This document shows, one piece after another, positions 1 through 7,705 of a stretch of DNA of 40,701 nt. This stretch comes from an uncultured Collinsella sp. (lineage in GTDB: Bacteria > Actinomycetota > Coriobacteriia > Coriobacteriales > Coriobacteriaceae). How positions within the stretch are numbered: the stretch's first letter is position 1; every line of letters starts with the position of its first letter. The notes below the pieces were generated by a model. The model saw only the letters and a list, made by a program, of their open reading frames with translations, had not been told where the DNA came from and made no database searches. A program made the position numbers and the translations under genes. The stretch is taken from contig CABUVB010000004.1 of assembly GCA_902494815.1 (NCBI GenBank), positions 1 through 40,701 on the forward strand, written 5' to 3'.

Positions 1-111
1 CGGGCGGCACGGGTTAACTTTTCGCTCGGTCAGGTCCTGCGCAAGACGAAAGCCACATTAAGTGGCTTTCTTTGCGTGCGGAATCTACGAAAAGTTAACC
101 CGTACCGCCCG
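1..111. repeat. Long nested inverted repeat at window edge
   Basis: Two 24-nt arms, 1-24 and 88-111, are inverted copies with a single difference (C at 8 against T in the other copy). Inside lies a second perfect hairpin, 48-56 against 62-70, with a 5-nt loop; CGCAA at 40-44 can also pair with TTGCG at 72-76. The whole stretch could fold into one long imperfect hairpin. It lies beyond the polA terminator, so it is not needed to end polA. It may belong to a gene outside the window or be a repeat element. Confidence 0.75.
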
Positions 112-182
112 GCCAGGCCTAGGTTTACTTGCTTGCCGCCTAGATGGCGTCTTGAGTGTCTAGATACTTAGGCTGAATTAAA

Positions 183-222
183 TTGAACGAAGGGGGCTCC
201 TTGTTGGCAAGGAGCCCCCTTC
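183..222 (-). terminator. Terminator after polA
   Basis: A 15-bp perfect stem (189-203 with 208-222) closes a 4-nt loop, about 35 nt past the polA stop. On the minus strand the stem is followed by a moderately T-rich stretch rather than a clean T run, so it is a reasonable but not ideal intrinsic terminator. Confidence 0.7.
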
Positions 223-256
223 TGGTTTTGGTTACTTTGGAACTGTGGTTGCTTTT

Positions 257-3004
257 CTATTTCGCGTCGGCCCAGGTTATGCCGGTGCTGGCTTCGGCGA
301 TTAGGGGGACGCGGAGGTCTACTACGTGTTCCATGACGTCGCGGACCATGGTGGTCAGGCGCTCGACTTCATCGGTGGGGCACTCAAAGTCCAGTTCGTC
401 GTGTACCTGCAAGATCATGTGGGCGGCAAAGCCCTCTTCTTCCAGGCGGCGGCTTACGCGGGCCATGGCGATCTTGATGATGTCGGCGGCGGTTCCCTGC
501 ATGGGGTGGTTCATGGCCGTGCGCTCGCCAAAGCCGCGGAGTTGCGGGTTTTTGGCCTTGAGCTCGGGAATATGGCGTCTGCGGCCATACATGGTCTCGG
601 CGTAGCCCGTCTGCTTGGCGCGCGCCACTACGTTGTCGAGGAACGTACGCACGCCCGGGTAGGCCTCGTAGTAGCGGTCGATCATGTCGCGTGCCTCGGC
701 CATCGAGATATGCAGCGACTGCGACAGGCCGTAAGCCTGCTGACCATACACGATGCCAAAGTTCACGGCCTTGGCGCGACTGCGCAGGTCGGGCGTTACC
801 TCGAACACGGGAACGCCAAACACGCGCGCCGCCGTCTCGGCATGGAAGTCCTCGCCCTCGTTAAAGGCGCGCACCAAGTGCTCGTCACCCGAGAGATGCG
901 CCAGCAGACGCAGCTCGATCTGCGAGTAGTCCACCGCCAAAAAGACGCTTCCCTCGCCTGCCGAAAACGCCGTCTTGACGGTACGACCCAGCTCCGAGCG
1001 CGTCGGGATGTTCTGCAGGTTCGGGTCGCTCGAGGACAGACGCCCCGTTGCTGTGATGGTCTGGTTGTACGTAGTGTGCACACGACCGTCACCACGGCGT
1101 AGCGGGCCCAGCGTGTCCAGATAGGTGGACTTGATTTTGGACTTCTCACGCCAGTCCAAAATCAGGCGCACGATCTCGTGGTCGCGGGCAAGGTCACTCA
1201 GCACCTTGGCGTTGGTCGAATAATAGCCGTGCTTAGTCTTCTTGAGGCCCTTGGTCGGAAGCCCCATCACATCAAAGAGCACATGCGACAGCTGCATGGG
1301 ACTGCCAATATTAAAGGTCTCGTCACCCGCCAGGTCACGAATGCTGCGCTCGACCTCGGCAATCTGAGTCGCCAGGCCCTCGGACAGACTATGCAGACGG
1401 TCGGGGTCTACGAGCATGCCCGCGCGCTCCATCTTGGCAAGCACCGGCACAAGCGGCATCTCGATGCCGTCGAACACGTTGGTGGCGTTCTCACGGGCCA
1501 TGCGGTCGCGCAGCGGTGCGACCAGCGCCAGCGTTAAGGCCGCCGTGCGAGCGGCGGGCGCGGGGGCGTCCTCGCCGGCACCCTCTGCACCGCGCGCCGC
1601 AGGCAGCGCCATCTGCAGATAGGTATCGGCCAGATACGCCTCATCGAACTCGGAGCGGTCGGAATCCAGCAGGTAGGCGGCAACCACGGTATCGAAGATG
1701 CGCGTGGAATCGACTGCCAGCGGGTCCATAAGCTCGGGCTCAGAAGAATCGATGGGCGAAAGCTCGTGCAACAGCGCCTTCATATCCGGGCTCGCCACGC
1801 GACCCTCCATAAACAGACGCGCGAGCACGCCGGCAATCACGCCGTGGACGAAGTTGAAGCCCTCAACCTCAGCCGCCGCACAGCAGTCGCCCTCCTCGAG
1901 CGCGAACAGGCCCTTGGACGTCGCCAGCCACAGCGTGCGCGTCAGTCCAAAGAGCGCGCCCTCTTCCTTGTCGTCGTCCACCACGGCGGCGACCCACTCG
2001 CCGGCATCAATCGCGCGGGAGACCTCAGCCGCAACGGCACCAAGCGCGTCAGCATCGCCGGCGGCTGAGCGAACCATAGCAGGTATCTCAAACACACTGG
2101 AGGCAGCAGCCCCGCCCTCGCCGCCGATCAGCGCCAAGAAACGGTTCTGCATGGCGGTGATACCAAGCGTACCCAGCGCCGCGGAAACCTCATCGGCAGA
2201 AAACGCCGGGAAGGACGTCGCCTCAAAGTCGAGCTCGACGGGCGCATCGGTGCGAATTGTCGCAACCTTGCGGCTCAGTAGTGCGTCATCGATGTGTGCA
2301 CGCAGGTTCTCGCCCATCTTGCCCTTGACCTCGTCGGCATGCGCGATGACTTCGTCCAGGCTACCGTACTTCGCAATGAGCGCACTCGCCTTTTTGGGGC
2401 CGATGCCCGGTACGCCGGGGATGTTATCCGACGTGTCGCCCTTCAGACCGTAAAAATCGGGCACAAGCGCCGGCGTAATGCCGTGATACAGGTCATCCAC
2501 GCTCTCGGGCGTCATAATCGCTACGTCGGACAGGCCCTTACGGGTCGAGACCACGTTGACGTGCTCGGTAACAAGCTGATACATGTCGCGATCACCGGTC
2601 ACCAGCAGCATGTCACAGCCGGCCTGCTCGCCCAAGCGCGCCATGGTTCCCAGGATATCGTCGCCTTCCCAGCCCTCGGACTGCAGAATCGGCACGTTGA
2701 GCGCGGTGAGCAGCTCCTTAATCATAGGGAACTGCGCATGCAGATCGGGGTCCATGGGCGGGCGTTGCGCCTTATACTGCGGCAGCATCTCCATGCGCAC
2801 GCGCGGCTTGCCCTTATCAAACGCCACGACCACGCCGTCGGGGTTAAAGGCATCGATCATCTTAAGAAACATGTTCAGGAAGCCGAAGATCGCGTTGGTG
2901 GGGCGACCGTCCGGCGCGTTCATAGTCGGCGGCACGGCGTGGAAGGCGCGATGCATGAGCGAGTTGCCGTCGATAACGGCAAAGGTGCGGCGCTTGTCAG
3001 ACAT
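257..3004 (-). CDS. polA: DNA polymerase I
   Basis: 915 aa, the usual length for full DNA polymerase I, which fills gaps, removes Okazaki primers and acts in excision repair. The N-terminal 5' nuclease (residues 1 to about 290) shows its metal-binding acidic motifs (EGDD, TGDRD, GDTSDN) and a helix-hairpin-helix, GVPGIGPKKA. The C-terminal polymerase has motif A DYSQIELR (about residue 692), the O-helix AKAVNFGIVYG (about 746) and motif C QVHDELDF (about 868). The central region (about 310-490) is poorly conserved, and I cannot find the DxE or later acidic residues of the 3'-5' proofreading exonuclease, so proofreading is probably absent. The start is supported by GCGAGG about 8 nt upstream. 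Single gene, divergent from the M18 peptidase, with its own terminator. Confidence 0.98.
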   Translation of the reverse strand: MSDKRRTFAVIDGNSLMHRAFHAVPPTMNAPDGRPTNAIFGFLNMFLKMIDAFNPDGVVVAFDKGKPRVRMEMLPQYKAQRPPMDPDLHAQFPMIKELLTALNVPILQSEGWEGDDILGTMARLGEQAGCDMLLVTGDRDMYQLVTEHVNVVSTRKGLSDVAIMTPESVDDLYHGITPALVPDFYGLKGDTSDNIPGVPGIGPKKASALIAKYGSLDEVIAHADEVKGKMGENLRAHIDDALLSRKVATIRTDAPVELDFEATSFPAFSADEVSAALGTLGITAMQNRFLALIGGEGGAAASSVFEIPAMVRSAAGDADALGAVAAEVSRAIDAGEWVAAVVDDDKEEGALFGLTRTLWLATSKGLFALEEGDCCAAAEVEGFNFVHGVIAGVLARLFMEGRVASPDMKALLHELSPIDSSEPELMDPLAVDSTRIFDTVVAAYLLDSDRSEFDEAYLADTYLQMALPAARGAEGAGEDAPAPAARTAALTLALVAPLRDRMARENATNVFDGIEMPLVPVLAKMERAGMLVDPDRLHSLSEGLATQIAEVERSIRDLAGDETFNIGSPMQLSHVLFDVMGLPTKGLKKTKHGYYSTNAKVLSDLARDHEIVRLILDWREKSKIKSTYLDTLGPLRRGDGRVHTTYNQTITATGRLSSSDPNLQNIPTRSELGRTVKTAFSAGEGSVFLAVDYSQIELRLLAHLSGDEHLVRAFNEGEDFHAETAARVFGVPVFEVTPDLRSRAKAVNFGIVYGQQAYGLSQSLHISMAEARDMIDRYYEAYPGVRTFLDNVVARAKQTGYAETMYGRRRHIPELKAKNPQLRGFGERTAMNHPMQGTAADIIKIAMARVSRRLEEEGFAAHMILQVHDELDFECPTDEVERLTTMVRDVMEHVVDLRVPLIAEASTGITWADAK

Positions 3005-3096
3005 ATTGAATACCTCGCTTTAGGCTGGGCACGGTTTGCTCACTCCAGTTTACACGCTCCCCGCCCCGCGGCCACCTCACATCAAGCTCCCCCGCC

Positions 3097-3131
3097 ACCG
3101 TGAGCCCGCGCGTGATACGATGGCTCACGGT
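3097..3131 (+). promoter_or_regulatory. Palindrome around a candidate -10 of the M18 peptidase gene
   Basis: Perfect 10-bp arms 3097-3106 and 3122-3131 (ACCGTGAGCC and its complement) flank a 15-nt centre that holds TGATACGAT, an extended -10-like element (TACGAT at 3116-3121). No convincing -35 is seen 16-18 nt upstream. It could be an operator overlapping the promoter or a 5'-leader hairpin. The downstream start codon is at 3171. Confidence 0.35.
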
Positions 3132-3170
3132 ACATCAACCAGCACGATCGATCCGAAAGGAGCCTGCGTC

Positions 3171-4568
3171 ATGGAGCGTCCCTGCGCATGGAAAAAGTAC
3201 ACGCCACAGCAAATCGAAGAGCTCGAGGAGCTTTGCCGCGGCTATAAGCAGTTTTTGAGTGAGAACAAAACCGAGCGCCTGTGCGTCAAGGCCGGCATCA
3301 AGATGGCCGAGGAGGCGGGATACGTCGACCTGGAGACCGTAATCGCCGAAGGCCGCGAGCTCAAGGCAGGCGACAAGGTGTATGCCGCTAACCACGGCAA
3401 GGACCTTATGCTCGTCAACCTGGGCACCGACCCGCTCGAGCAGGGCTTTAACATCCTGGGCGCGCACGTGGACTCGCCGCGCCTGGACCTTAAGCAGAAC
3501 CCCGCCTTCGAGGCCGGCGACATGGCTTATCTCGACACGCACTACTACGGCGGCGTCAAGAGCTACCACTGGGTGGCCTCCCCGCTCGCACTCGTGGGCG
3601 TCATCTGCAAAAAGGACGGCACCACCGTCGACATCAATATCGGCGACAAGGCCGACGACCCGGTCTTTACCATCTCCGACCTACTGATCCATCTCTCGAG
3701 CGAGCAGATGGCCAAGCCCGCCAAGGACGCCGTCGACGCCGAGATTCTCGACGTGATCGTGGGCGGCCGTCCCGTCAAGTTCGATGAGGACGACATGGAC
3801 GCTTCCAAGGAGCCCGTCAAGCAGATGTTCTTGGACATCCTCAAAGAGCAGTACGGCGTCGAGGAGGAGGACTTCCTCTCCGCCGAGATCGAGGTCGTGC
3901 CCGCCGGCCCCGCCCGCGACATGGGCCTCGACCGCTCCATGATTCTGGGCTATGGCCATGACGACCGCGTCTGTGCCTACCCGTCCATGCTCGCCCAGAT
4001 TAATGTGGCCAATGTCGAGCGCACGAGCATCACGCTCATCGTCGACAAGGAGGAAATTGGCTCCGTAGGCGCCACCGGCATGACAAGCCGCTTCTTCGAG
4101 AACACCGTCGCCGAGATCATGACGCTCGCCGGCGAGGATAGCCCGCTGGCCCTGCGCCGCGCACTCGCCCGCAGCCGCATGCTCTCCTCCGACGTGTCCG
4201 CCGGCTTCGACCCGGGCTATGCCGGCAAGTTCGAGACCAAAAACGCCGCCTTTATGGGTCGCGGCCTGTGCTTTAACAAGTACACGGGCAGCCGCGGCAA
4301 GGGTGGCTCCAACGACGCCGACGCCGAGTATGTGGCCCTCATCCGCGACATCATGGACGAGGCGGGCGTGGACTTCCAGACCTGCGAGCTCGGCCGCGTC
4401 AACGCTGGTGGCGGCGGCACCATCGCCTACATCATGGCCAAGTACGGCATGAACGTCATCGACTCCGGCGTTGCCGTCCTGTCCATGCACGCCCTGTGGG
4501 AGGTCGCCAACAAGGCCGATATCTACGAGGCCTATCGCGGCTACAAGGCCTTCATCGAGCGAGCCTAA
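3171..4568 (+). CDS. M18 family zinc aminopeptidase
   Basis: 465 aa from the ATG at 3171, which has GAAAGGAG 8 nt upstream; an in-frame extension to 3036 lacks such a site. It matches the M18 family (aspartyl aminopeptidase / aminopeptidase I type), cytosolic binuclear zinc enzymes that trim N-terminal residues from peptides. Visible metal-ligand motifs are HVDSPRLDL (His near residue 99), GHDDR (about 262), the catalytic pair in DKEEIGS (about 290), DVSAGFDP (about 342), and SMHALWEVANKAD near the C-terminus, whose His is the last ligand. KGGSNDADAEY and the glycine run GGGGT are also typical. Which residue the enzyme prefers cannot be told from sequence. It is followed by a strong terminator, so it is probably transcribed alone. 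Confidence 0.93.
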   Translation: MERPCAWKKYTPQQIEELEELCRGYKQFLSENKTERLCVKAGIKMAEEAGYVDLETVIAEGRELKAGDKVYAANHGKDLMLVNLGTDPLEQGFNILGAHVDSPRLDLKQNPAFEAGDMAYLDTHYYGGVKSYHWVASPLALVGVICKKDGTTVDINIGDKADDPVFTISDLLIHLSSEQMAKPAKDAVDAEILDVIVGGRPVKFDEDDMDASKEPVKQMFLDILKEQYGVEEEDFLSAEIEVVPAGPARDMGLDRSMILGYGHDDRVCAYPSMLAQINVANVERTSITLIVDKEEIGSVGATGMTSRFFENTVAEIMTLAGEDSPLALRRALARSRMLSSDVSAGFDPGYAGKFETKNAAFMGRGLCFNKYTGSRGKGGSNDADAEYVALIRDIMDEAGVDFQTCELGRVNAGGGGTIAYIMAKYGMNVIDSGVAVLSMHALWEVANKADIYEAYRGYKAFIERA

Positions 4569-4582
4569 CCAACCCTTCATCA

Positions 4583-4653
4583 GTTGCGGTGAAATACGGA
4601 CTAAACTGGCCCATAAACGGCCAAAACAGACCGTATTCCACCGCAACTTTTTT
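4583..4653 (+). terminator. Long-stem terminator after M18 gene, touching the yaaA leader
   Basis: Arms 4583-4599 and 4631-4647 (17 nt, 16 complementary) enclose an inner TGGCC/GGCCA hairpin, and six T follow at 4648-4653. This is a strong intrinsic terminator on the plus strand. The yaaA ribosome-binding site begins a few bases after the T run, so any yaaA message crossing from upstream must read through it. Confidence 0.85.
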
Positions 4654-4668
4654 GGCAGAGGAGAGTCC

Positions 4669-5478
4669 ATGCTGCAGGTCATCATTTCGCCCGCCAAGCA
4701 GATGCGCGCGGCCCAAGATGCTTTTGAAGTCCTGGGCATCCCACCCTTTGTGCGCGAGACGGCTCGCCTCCACCGCGCACTGCTAGATATCGAGCGGAAT
4801 GAAGGCAGCGGCGGCCTGCAGGCGCTGTGGAACGTGAGTGACAAACTGCTGGGACCTTGCCTCAACACACTGCATGAGTTCGGGCCCATCCTGAAAAGCG
4901 GCGATCTCGACAATCCCGCACTCGCCCGTCACCTCTCCCCTGCCGTCATGTCCTATCACGGCATTCAATACCAGAGCATGGCACCCGAGGTGATGGATTC
5001 CGCACAGCTCGCATGGCTGCAAGACCATCTGTGGATCCTCTCCGGCCTCTACGGGTGCGTTCGTCCCTTTCATGCCGTCGAACCGTATCGGCTGGAGATG
5101 GGCGCGAAGCTTGCCGTCGACGATGCCCGAGACCTCTACGCGTTTTGGAGCGACAAGCTCGCGCGGGCTATCGCCCCGGCAGGCTCAAACACCACGATCG
5201 TCAACCTCGCCAGCGTAGAGTATGCCAAAGCCGTTCTGCCCCACCTCGCGGGCGACGCCACAGCCGTCACGTGCCTCTTTGGCGAGGGTATCCGCAACGG
5301 GAAGCCCATCCAACGGTCGACCGCCAGCAAAAAGGCGCGCGGCTCCATGGTGCGGTGGATGGCAGAAAACAAACTCGAGGATGTAAGCGAACTTACCGCA
5401 TTCAACATCGGCTATCGGCACATCCCCGAGCTTTCAGACAAAAACACTCTGGTATTCATGAACGTGCAGGCACAATAG
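4669..5478 (+). CDS. yaaA: YaaA family peroxide-stress protein
   Basis: 269 aa from the ATG at 4669, preceded by GAGGAG 6-7 nt upstream; an in-frame upstream extension into the M18 gene is not credible. It matches the YaaA (DUF328/UPF0246) family. In E. coli, YaaA is OxyR-induced and limits intracellular free iron and DNA damage during hydrogen peroxide stress. Family signatures are the N-terminal ISPAKQM, GLYGCVRPFHAVEPYRLEMG in the middle, and FGEGIRNGKPIQRSTASKKA with ELTAFNIGYRH near the end. The protein is soluble. The gene stands alone between a terminator and a convergent gene, and no OxyR or PerR site could be recognised. Confidence 0.93.
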   Translation: MLQVIISPAKQMRAAQDAFEVLGIPPFVRETARLHRALLDIERNEGSGGLQALWNVSDKLLGPCLNTLHEFGPILKSGDLDNPALARHLSPAVMSYHGIQYQSMAPEVMDSAQLAWLQDHLWILSGLYGCVRPFHAVEPYRLEMGAKLAVDDARDLYAFWSDKLARAIAPAGSNTTIVNLASVEYAKAVLPHLAGDATAVTCLFGEGIRNGKPIQRSTASKKARGSMVRWMAENKLEDVSELTAFNIGYRHIPELSDKNTLVFMNVQAQ

Positions 5479-5501
5479 ACCCGCTGTTTCCAAACACCCC
5501 G

Positions 5502-6017
5502 CTATTCCGCCAAGCCGTCTGCCTTGGCGATCTCGCTTGTCGAGCCATCTTGGTAGGTAATCTTAACGTGCTCCACCTCGGATGCCACAGCGCCCGCCGG
5601 GGGCTCCAGGCGCCATTCCGTCAGCGCAATGTCCATGGTCGTGGGCACGTTCCCCTGATCTTTGAGCTTCACCGTGAGCGTTTTGAGCGCCGCATCAAAC
5701 GCCACGCGTTCGATTTCTTCACCCGGAATGGATCCGCCACTCAGCTGCAACTGCACAAACTCGTCGTGCGGATACCAATAGTCTCCCGGCGCGGCCACTG
5801 TGTTACCGCCAGCGACCTTCACCGTCATAATCGGCAGGGCATCGTCGGCCTCAAACTCCCAGGCAGCGCCGCCGCGACCGCCAAACGTCCAAATACAAAA
5901 GGCAATCACCAGCACGGCAAGCACCGCAAAACCAATCGCGACCAACCCATGGTGCGCACGGCCCTCCTCGGCCGATATGTCCCATTGTGTCTCTCGATAT
6001 AGATGCTTGTCTTCCAT
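5502..6017 (-). CDS. Single-pass membrane protein of unknown function
   Basis: 171 aa from the ATG at 6017, which has GGGGAGG 5 nt upstream. The open frame continues upstream across the TPP riboswitch and thiC, but that part is antisense noise. The protein has a charged cytoplasmic N-terminus (residues 1-23), one membrane segment (about 24-45, AIGFAVLAVLVIAFCIW), a Gly-rich turn and an extracytoplasmic domain of about 120 residues that looks beta-rich, with alternating hydrophobic and polar stretches, many Val/Thr and no cysteine. I do not recognise a family. It is divergent from thiC and convergent with yaaA, so it is probably monocistronic. Confidence 0.75.
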   Translation of the reverse strand: MEDKHLYRETQWDISAEEGRAHHGLVAIGFAVLAVLVIAFCIWTFGGRGGAAWEFEADDALPIMTVKVAGGNTVAAPGDYWYPHDEFVQLQLSGGSIPGEEIERVAFDAALKTLTVKLKDQGNVPTTMDIALTEWRLEPPAGAVASEVEHVKITYQDGSTSEIAKADGLAE

Positions 6018-6065
6018 GTACGCCTCCCCACAGGCACGCTCGTTAGGCCAATCGTACCCATTCGA

Positions 6066-6075
6066 GCTATACTTG
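6066..6075 (+). promoter_or_regulatory. Candidate -10 for thiC
   Basis: TATACT at 6068-6073 lies about 15 nt before the first riboswitch bases, the expected place for a start site feeding the aptamer. No good -35 is seen at standard spacing, so the call is tentative. Confidence 0.35.
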
Positions 6076-6087
6076 AGCCCATTACAT

Positions 6088-6180
6088 AAACGGGGAGCTT
6101 GCAGGACAAGACGGCAGGCTGAGACTGGGCGCGCCCGCCCTGACCCGCAAACCTGATATGGGTAATGCCAACGAAGGGAG
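6088..6180 (+). ncRNA. TPP riboswitch (THI box)
   Basis: The leader shows the thiamine pyrophosphate aptamer elements in order: an opening P1/P2 strand ACGGGGAGC (6090-6098), the hallmark GCTGAGA core (6118-6124, within AGGCTGAGACTGGG), a variable P3 hairpin, ACCCGCAAACCTGAT (6143-6155) and the closing GGGTAATGCCAACGAAGGG (6160-6178). Binding of TPP folds this RNA and shuts off the downstream gene. The thiC ribosome-binding site (GAAGGGAG, 6173-6180) forms the 3' edge of the aptamer, which points to control of translation initiation. No separate terminator hairpin with a T run is seen before thiC. Confidence 0.95.
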
Positions 6181-6188
6181 CCGTGCCA

Positions 6189-7523
6189 ATGAGCACACAG
6201 ACCGAGCCCAAGCTCGTCACGCAAATCGACTTCGCCCGTGCCGGGCAGATCACGCCGCAGATGAAGGAAGTCGCCGAGCGCGAGCATCGCGACCCCGAGT
6301 ACATCCGCGAGCGCGTGGCCGACGGCCGCATCGCCATTCCCGCCAACATCGTGCATATCAAAAAGGGCATGCGCGCCTTTGGCGTCGGTGAGGGCCTGTC
6401 CACCAAGGTCAACGTCAACCTGGGCATCTCGGGCGACAAGGCCGATGCCGCCGAGGAATGGAAGAAGGTCAAGATCGCTGAGGACTTTGGCGCCGACGCC
6501 ATCATGGACCTCTCCAACTCGGGCAAGACGCGTCAGTTCCGCCAGCAGCTCATCGACGAGACCCCGCTCATGGTGGGCACCGTCCCCATGTACGACGCCA
6601 TCGGCTACATGGAAAAGCCGCTGGTCAAGCTTACCAAGGACGACCTGTTCGAGGTCGTGCGCGCGCACGCCGAGGACGGCGTGGACTTTATGACCATCCA
6701 CTGCGGCATCAACAAGTCGGTCACCAAGACCTTTAAGGAGACCGGCCGCCTCATGAACATCGTGAGCCGCGGCGGCTCGCTGCTGTTTGGTTGGATGGAG
6801 GTCACCGGCAACGAGAACCCCTTCTATGAGTTCTACGATGAGTTGCTCGAGATTTGCCACGAGTACGACGTGACGATTTCGCTCGGCGACTCCTGCCGCC
6901 CGGGCTGCCTCTACGACTCCAACGACGCCACCGAGACCGCCGAGATGATCGAGCTGGGCAAGCTATGCAAGCGTGCTTGGGCCGCCGGCGTCCAGGTCAT
7001 GGTCGAGGGCCCGGGTCACATGGCGCTCGACGAGATCGCCGCCAACATGAAACTGCAGAAGCGCCTGTGCCACAACGCTCCGTTCTATGTGCTCGGGCCG
7101 CTGGTGACCGATATTGGCGTGGGTTACGACCACATCACCGCCGCCATCGGCGGCGCCATCTCCGCGAGCTCCGGCGCCGACTTCCTGTGCTACGTGACGC
7201 CGGCCGAGCACCTATGCCTGCCTAACGCCCAGGACGCGCTCGACGGCCTCATGGCCACTAAGATTGCCGCGCACGCCGCCGATATCGCCAAGAAGGTGCC
7301 GCACGCCCGCGACATGGACGACAAGATGGGCCAGGCACGCCGCAAGCTCGATTGGGACGCCATGTGGAAGTGCGCACTCGACCCGGTTACGGGCAAGAAG
7401 CGCTACGAGGAGTCCCCCGCCGCCACCGAAGGCACTTGCACCATGTGTGGCAAGATGTGTGCCGTCCGCACCGTCAACAAGATTTTCGAGGGCACCACGA
7501 TCGACCTCGGCATGGAGGACTAG
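6189..7523 (+). CDS. thiC: Phosphomethylpyrimidine synthase ThiC
   Basis: 444 aa from the ATG at 6189, the start served by the GAAGGGAG in the riboswitch; an upstream in-frame ATG at 6165 lies inside the aptamer. ThiC is a cytosolic radical-SAM enzyme that converts aminoimidazole ribotide into HMP phosphate for thiamine synthesis. Family signs include NVNLGISGD, SNSGKTRQFR, GTVPMYDA, TIHCGINKS, SLGDSCRPGC, VEGPGHM and GGAISASSGADFLCYVTPAEHLCLP. The cluster-binding cysteines near the C-terminus read CTMCGKMC (about residues 417-424), spaced CX2CX3C, one residue tighter than the CX2CX4C usually quoted. The related benzimidazole synthase BzaF is an alternative in anaerobes, but the TPP riboswitch favours ThiC. 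thiD follows after 182 nt. Confidence 0.95.
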   Translation: MSTQTEPKLVTQIDFARAGQITPQMKEVAEREHRDPEYIRERVADGRIAIPANIVHIKKGMRAFGVGEGLSTKVNVNLGISGDKADAAEEWKKVKIAEDFGADAIMDLSNSGKTRQFRQQLIDETPLMVGTVPMYDAIGYMEKPLVKLTKDDLFEVVRAHAEDGVDFMTIHCGINKSVTKTFKETGRLMNIVSRGGSLLFGWMEVTGNENPFYEFYDELLEICHEYDVTISLGDSCRPGCLYDSNDATETAEMIELGKLCKRAWAAGVQVMVEGPGHMALDEIAANMKLQKRLCHNAPFYVLGPLVTDIGVGYDHITAAIGGAISASSGADFLCYVTPAEHLCLPNAQDALDGLMATKIAAHAADIAKKVPHARDMDDKMGQARRKLDWDAMWKCALDPVTGKKRYEESPAATEGTCTMCGKMCAVRTVNKIFEGTTIDLGMED

Positions 7524-7528
7524 CCCTG

Positions 7529-7553
7529 TCGCCGCGGCCGCTTCTGGCGGCGA
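7529..7553 (+). terminator. Weak hairpin after thiC
   Basis: TCGCCGC (7529-7535) pairs with GCGGCGA (7547-7553) six bases after the thiC stop. It lacks a T run, so it may only protect the 3' end or weakly reduce read-through into thiD. Confidence 0.3.
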
Positions 7554-7618
7554 GCTGGTGCCTGTCAATTGTTGACGTGTGAACATTTGCTTGCATTTGC
7601 GTAAAGATTGCATCGCCC

Positions 7619-7659
7619 GCCCGGGTTCGACATAGAGTCGGCCCGGGCATCATTATAAT
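7619..7659 (+). promoter_or_regulatory. Hairpin and -10 element before thiD
   Basis: GCCCGGG (7619-7625) pairs with CCCGGGC (7642-7648), with an inner CGAC/GTCG stem. A perfect TATAAT follows at 7654-7659, about 47 nt before the thiD start. No TTGACA-like box is found at 16-18 nt; TTCGAC at 7626 is too far. thiD therefore probably has its own promoter, with uncertain control. No second TPP aptamer is present. Confidence 0.4.
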
Positions 7660-7705
7660 GCTGGCTTATAGACCCATTTGATTCCGACCGAACAAGGGAG
7701 CGAAC

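Noticed and set aside
3681..4913. 410-aa minus-strand frame across the M18 gene and terminator
   Set aside because: Antisense to a gene with clear zinc-peptidase motifs and spanning its terminator; no supporting signal.
5502..6860. One large minus-strand protein of 452 aa
   Set aside because: The upstream two thirds lie antisense to the TPP riboswitch and thiC. A good ribosome-binding site and a membrane protein start occur at 6017, so only 5502-6017 is kept.
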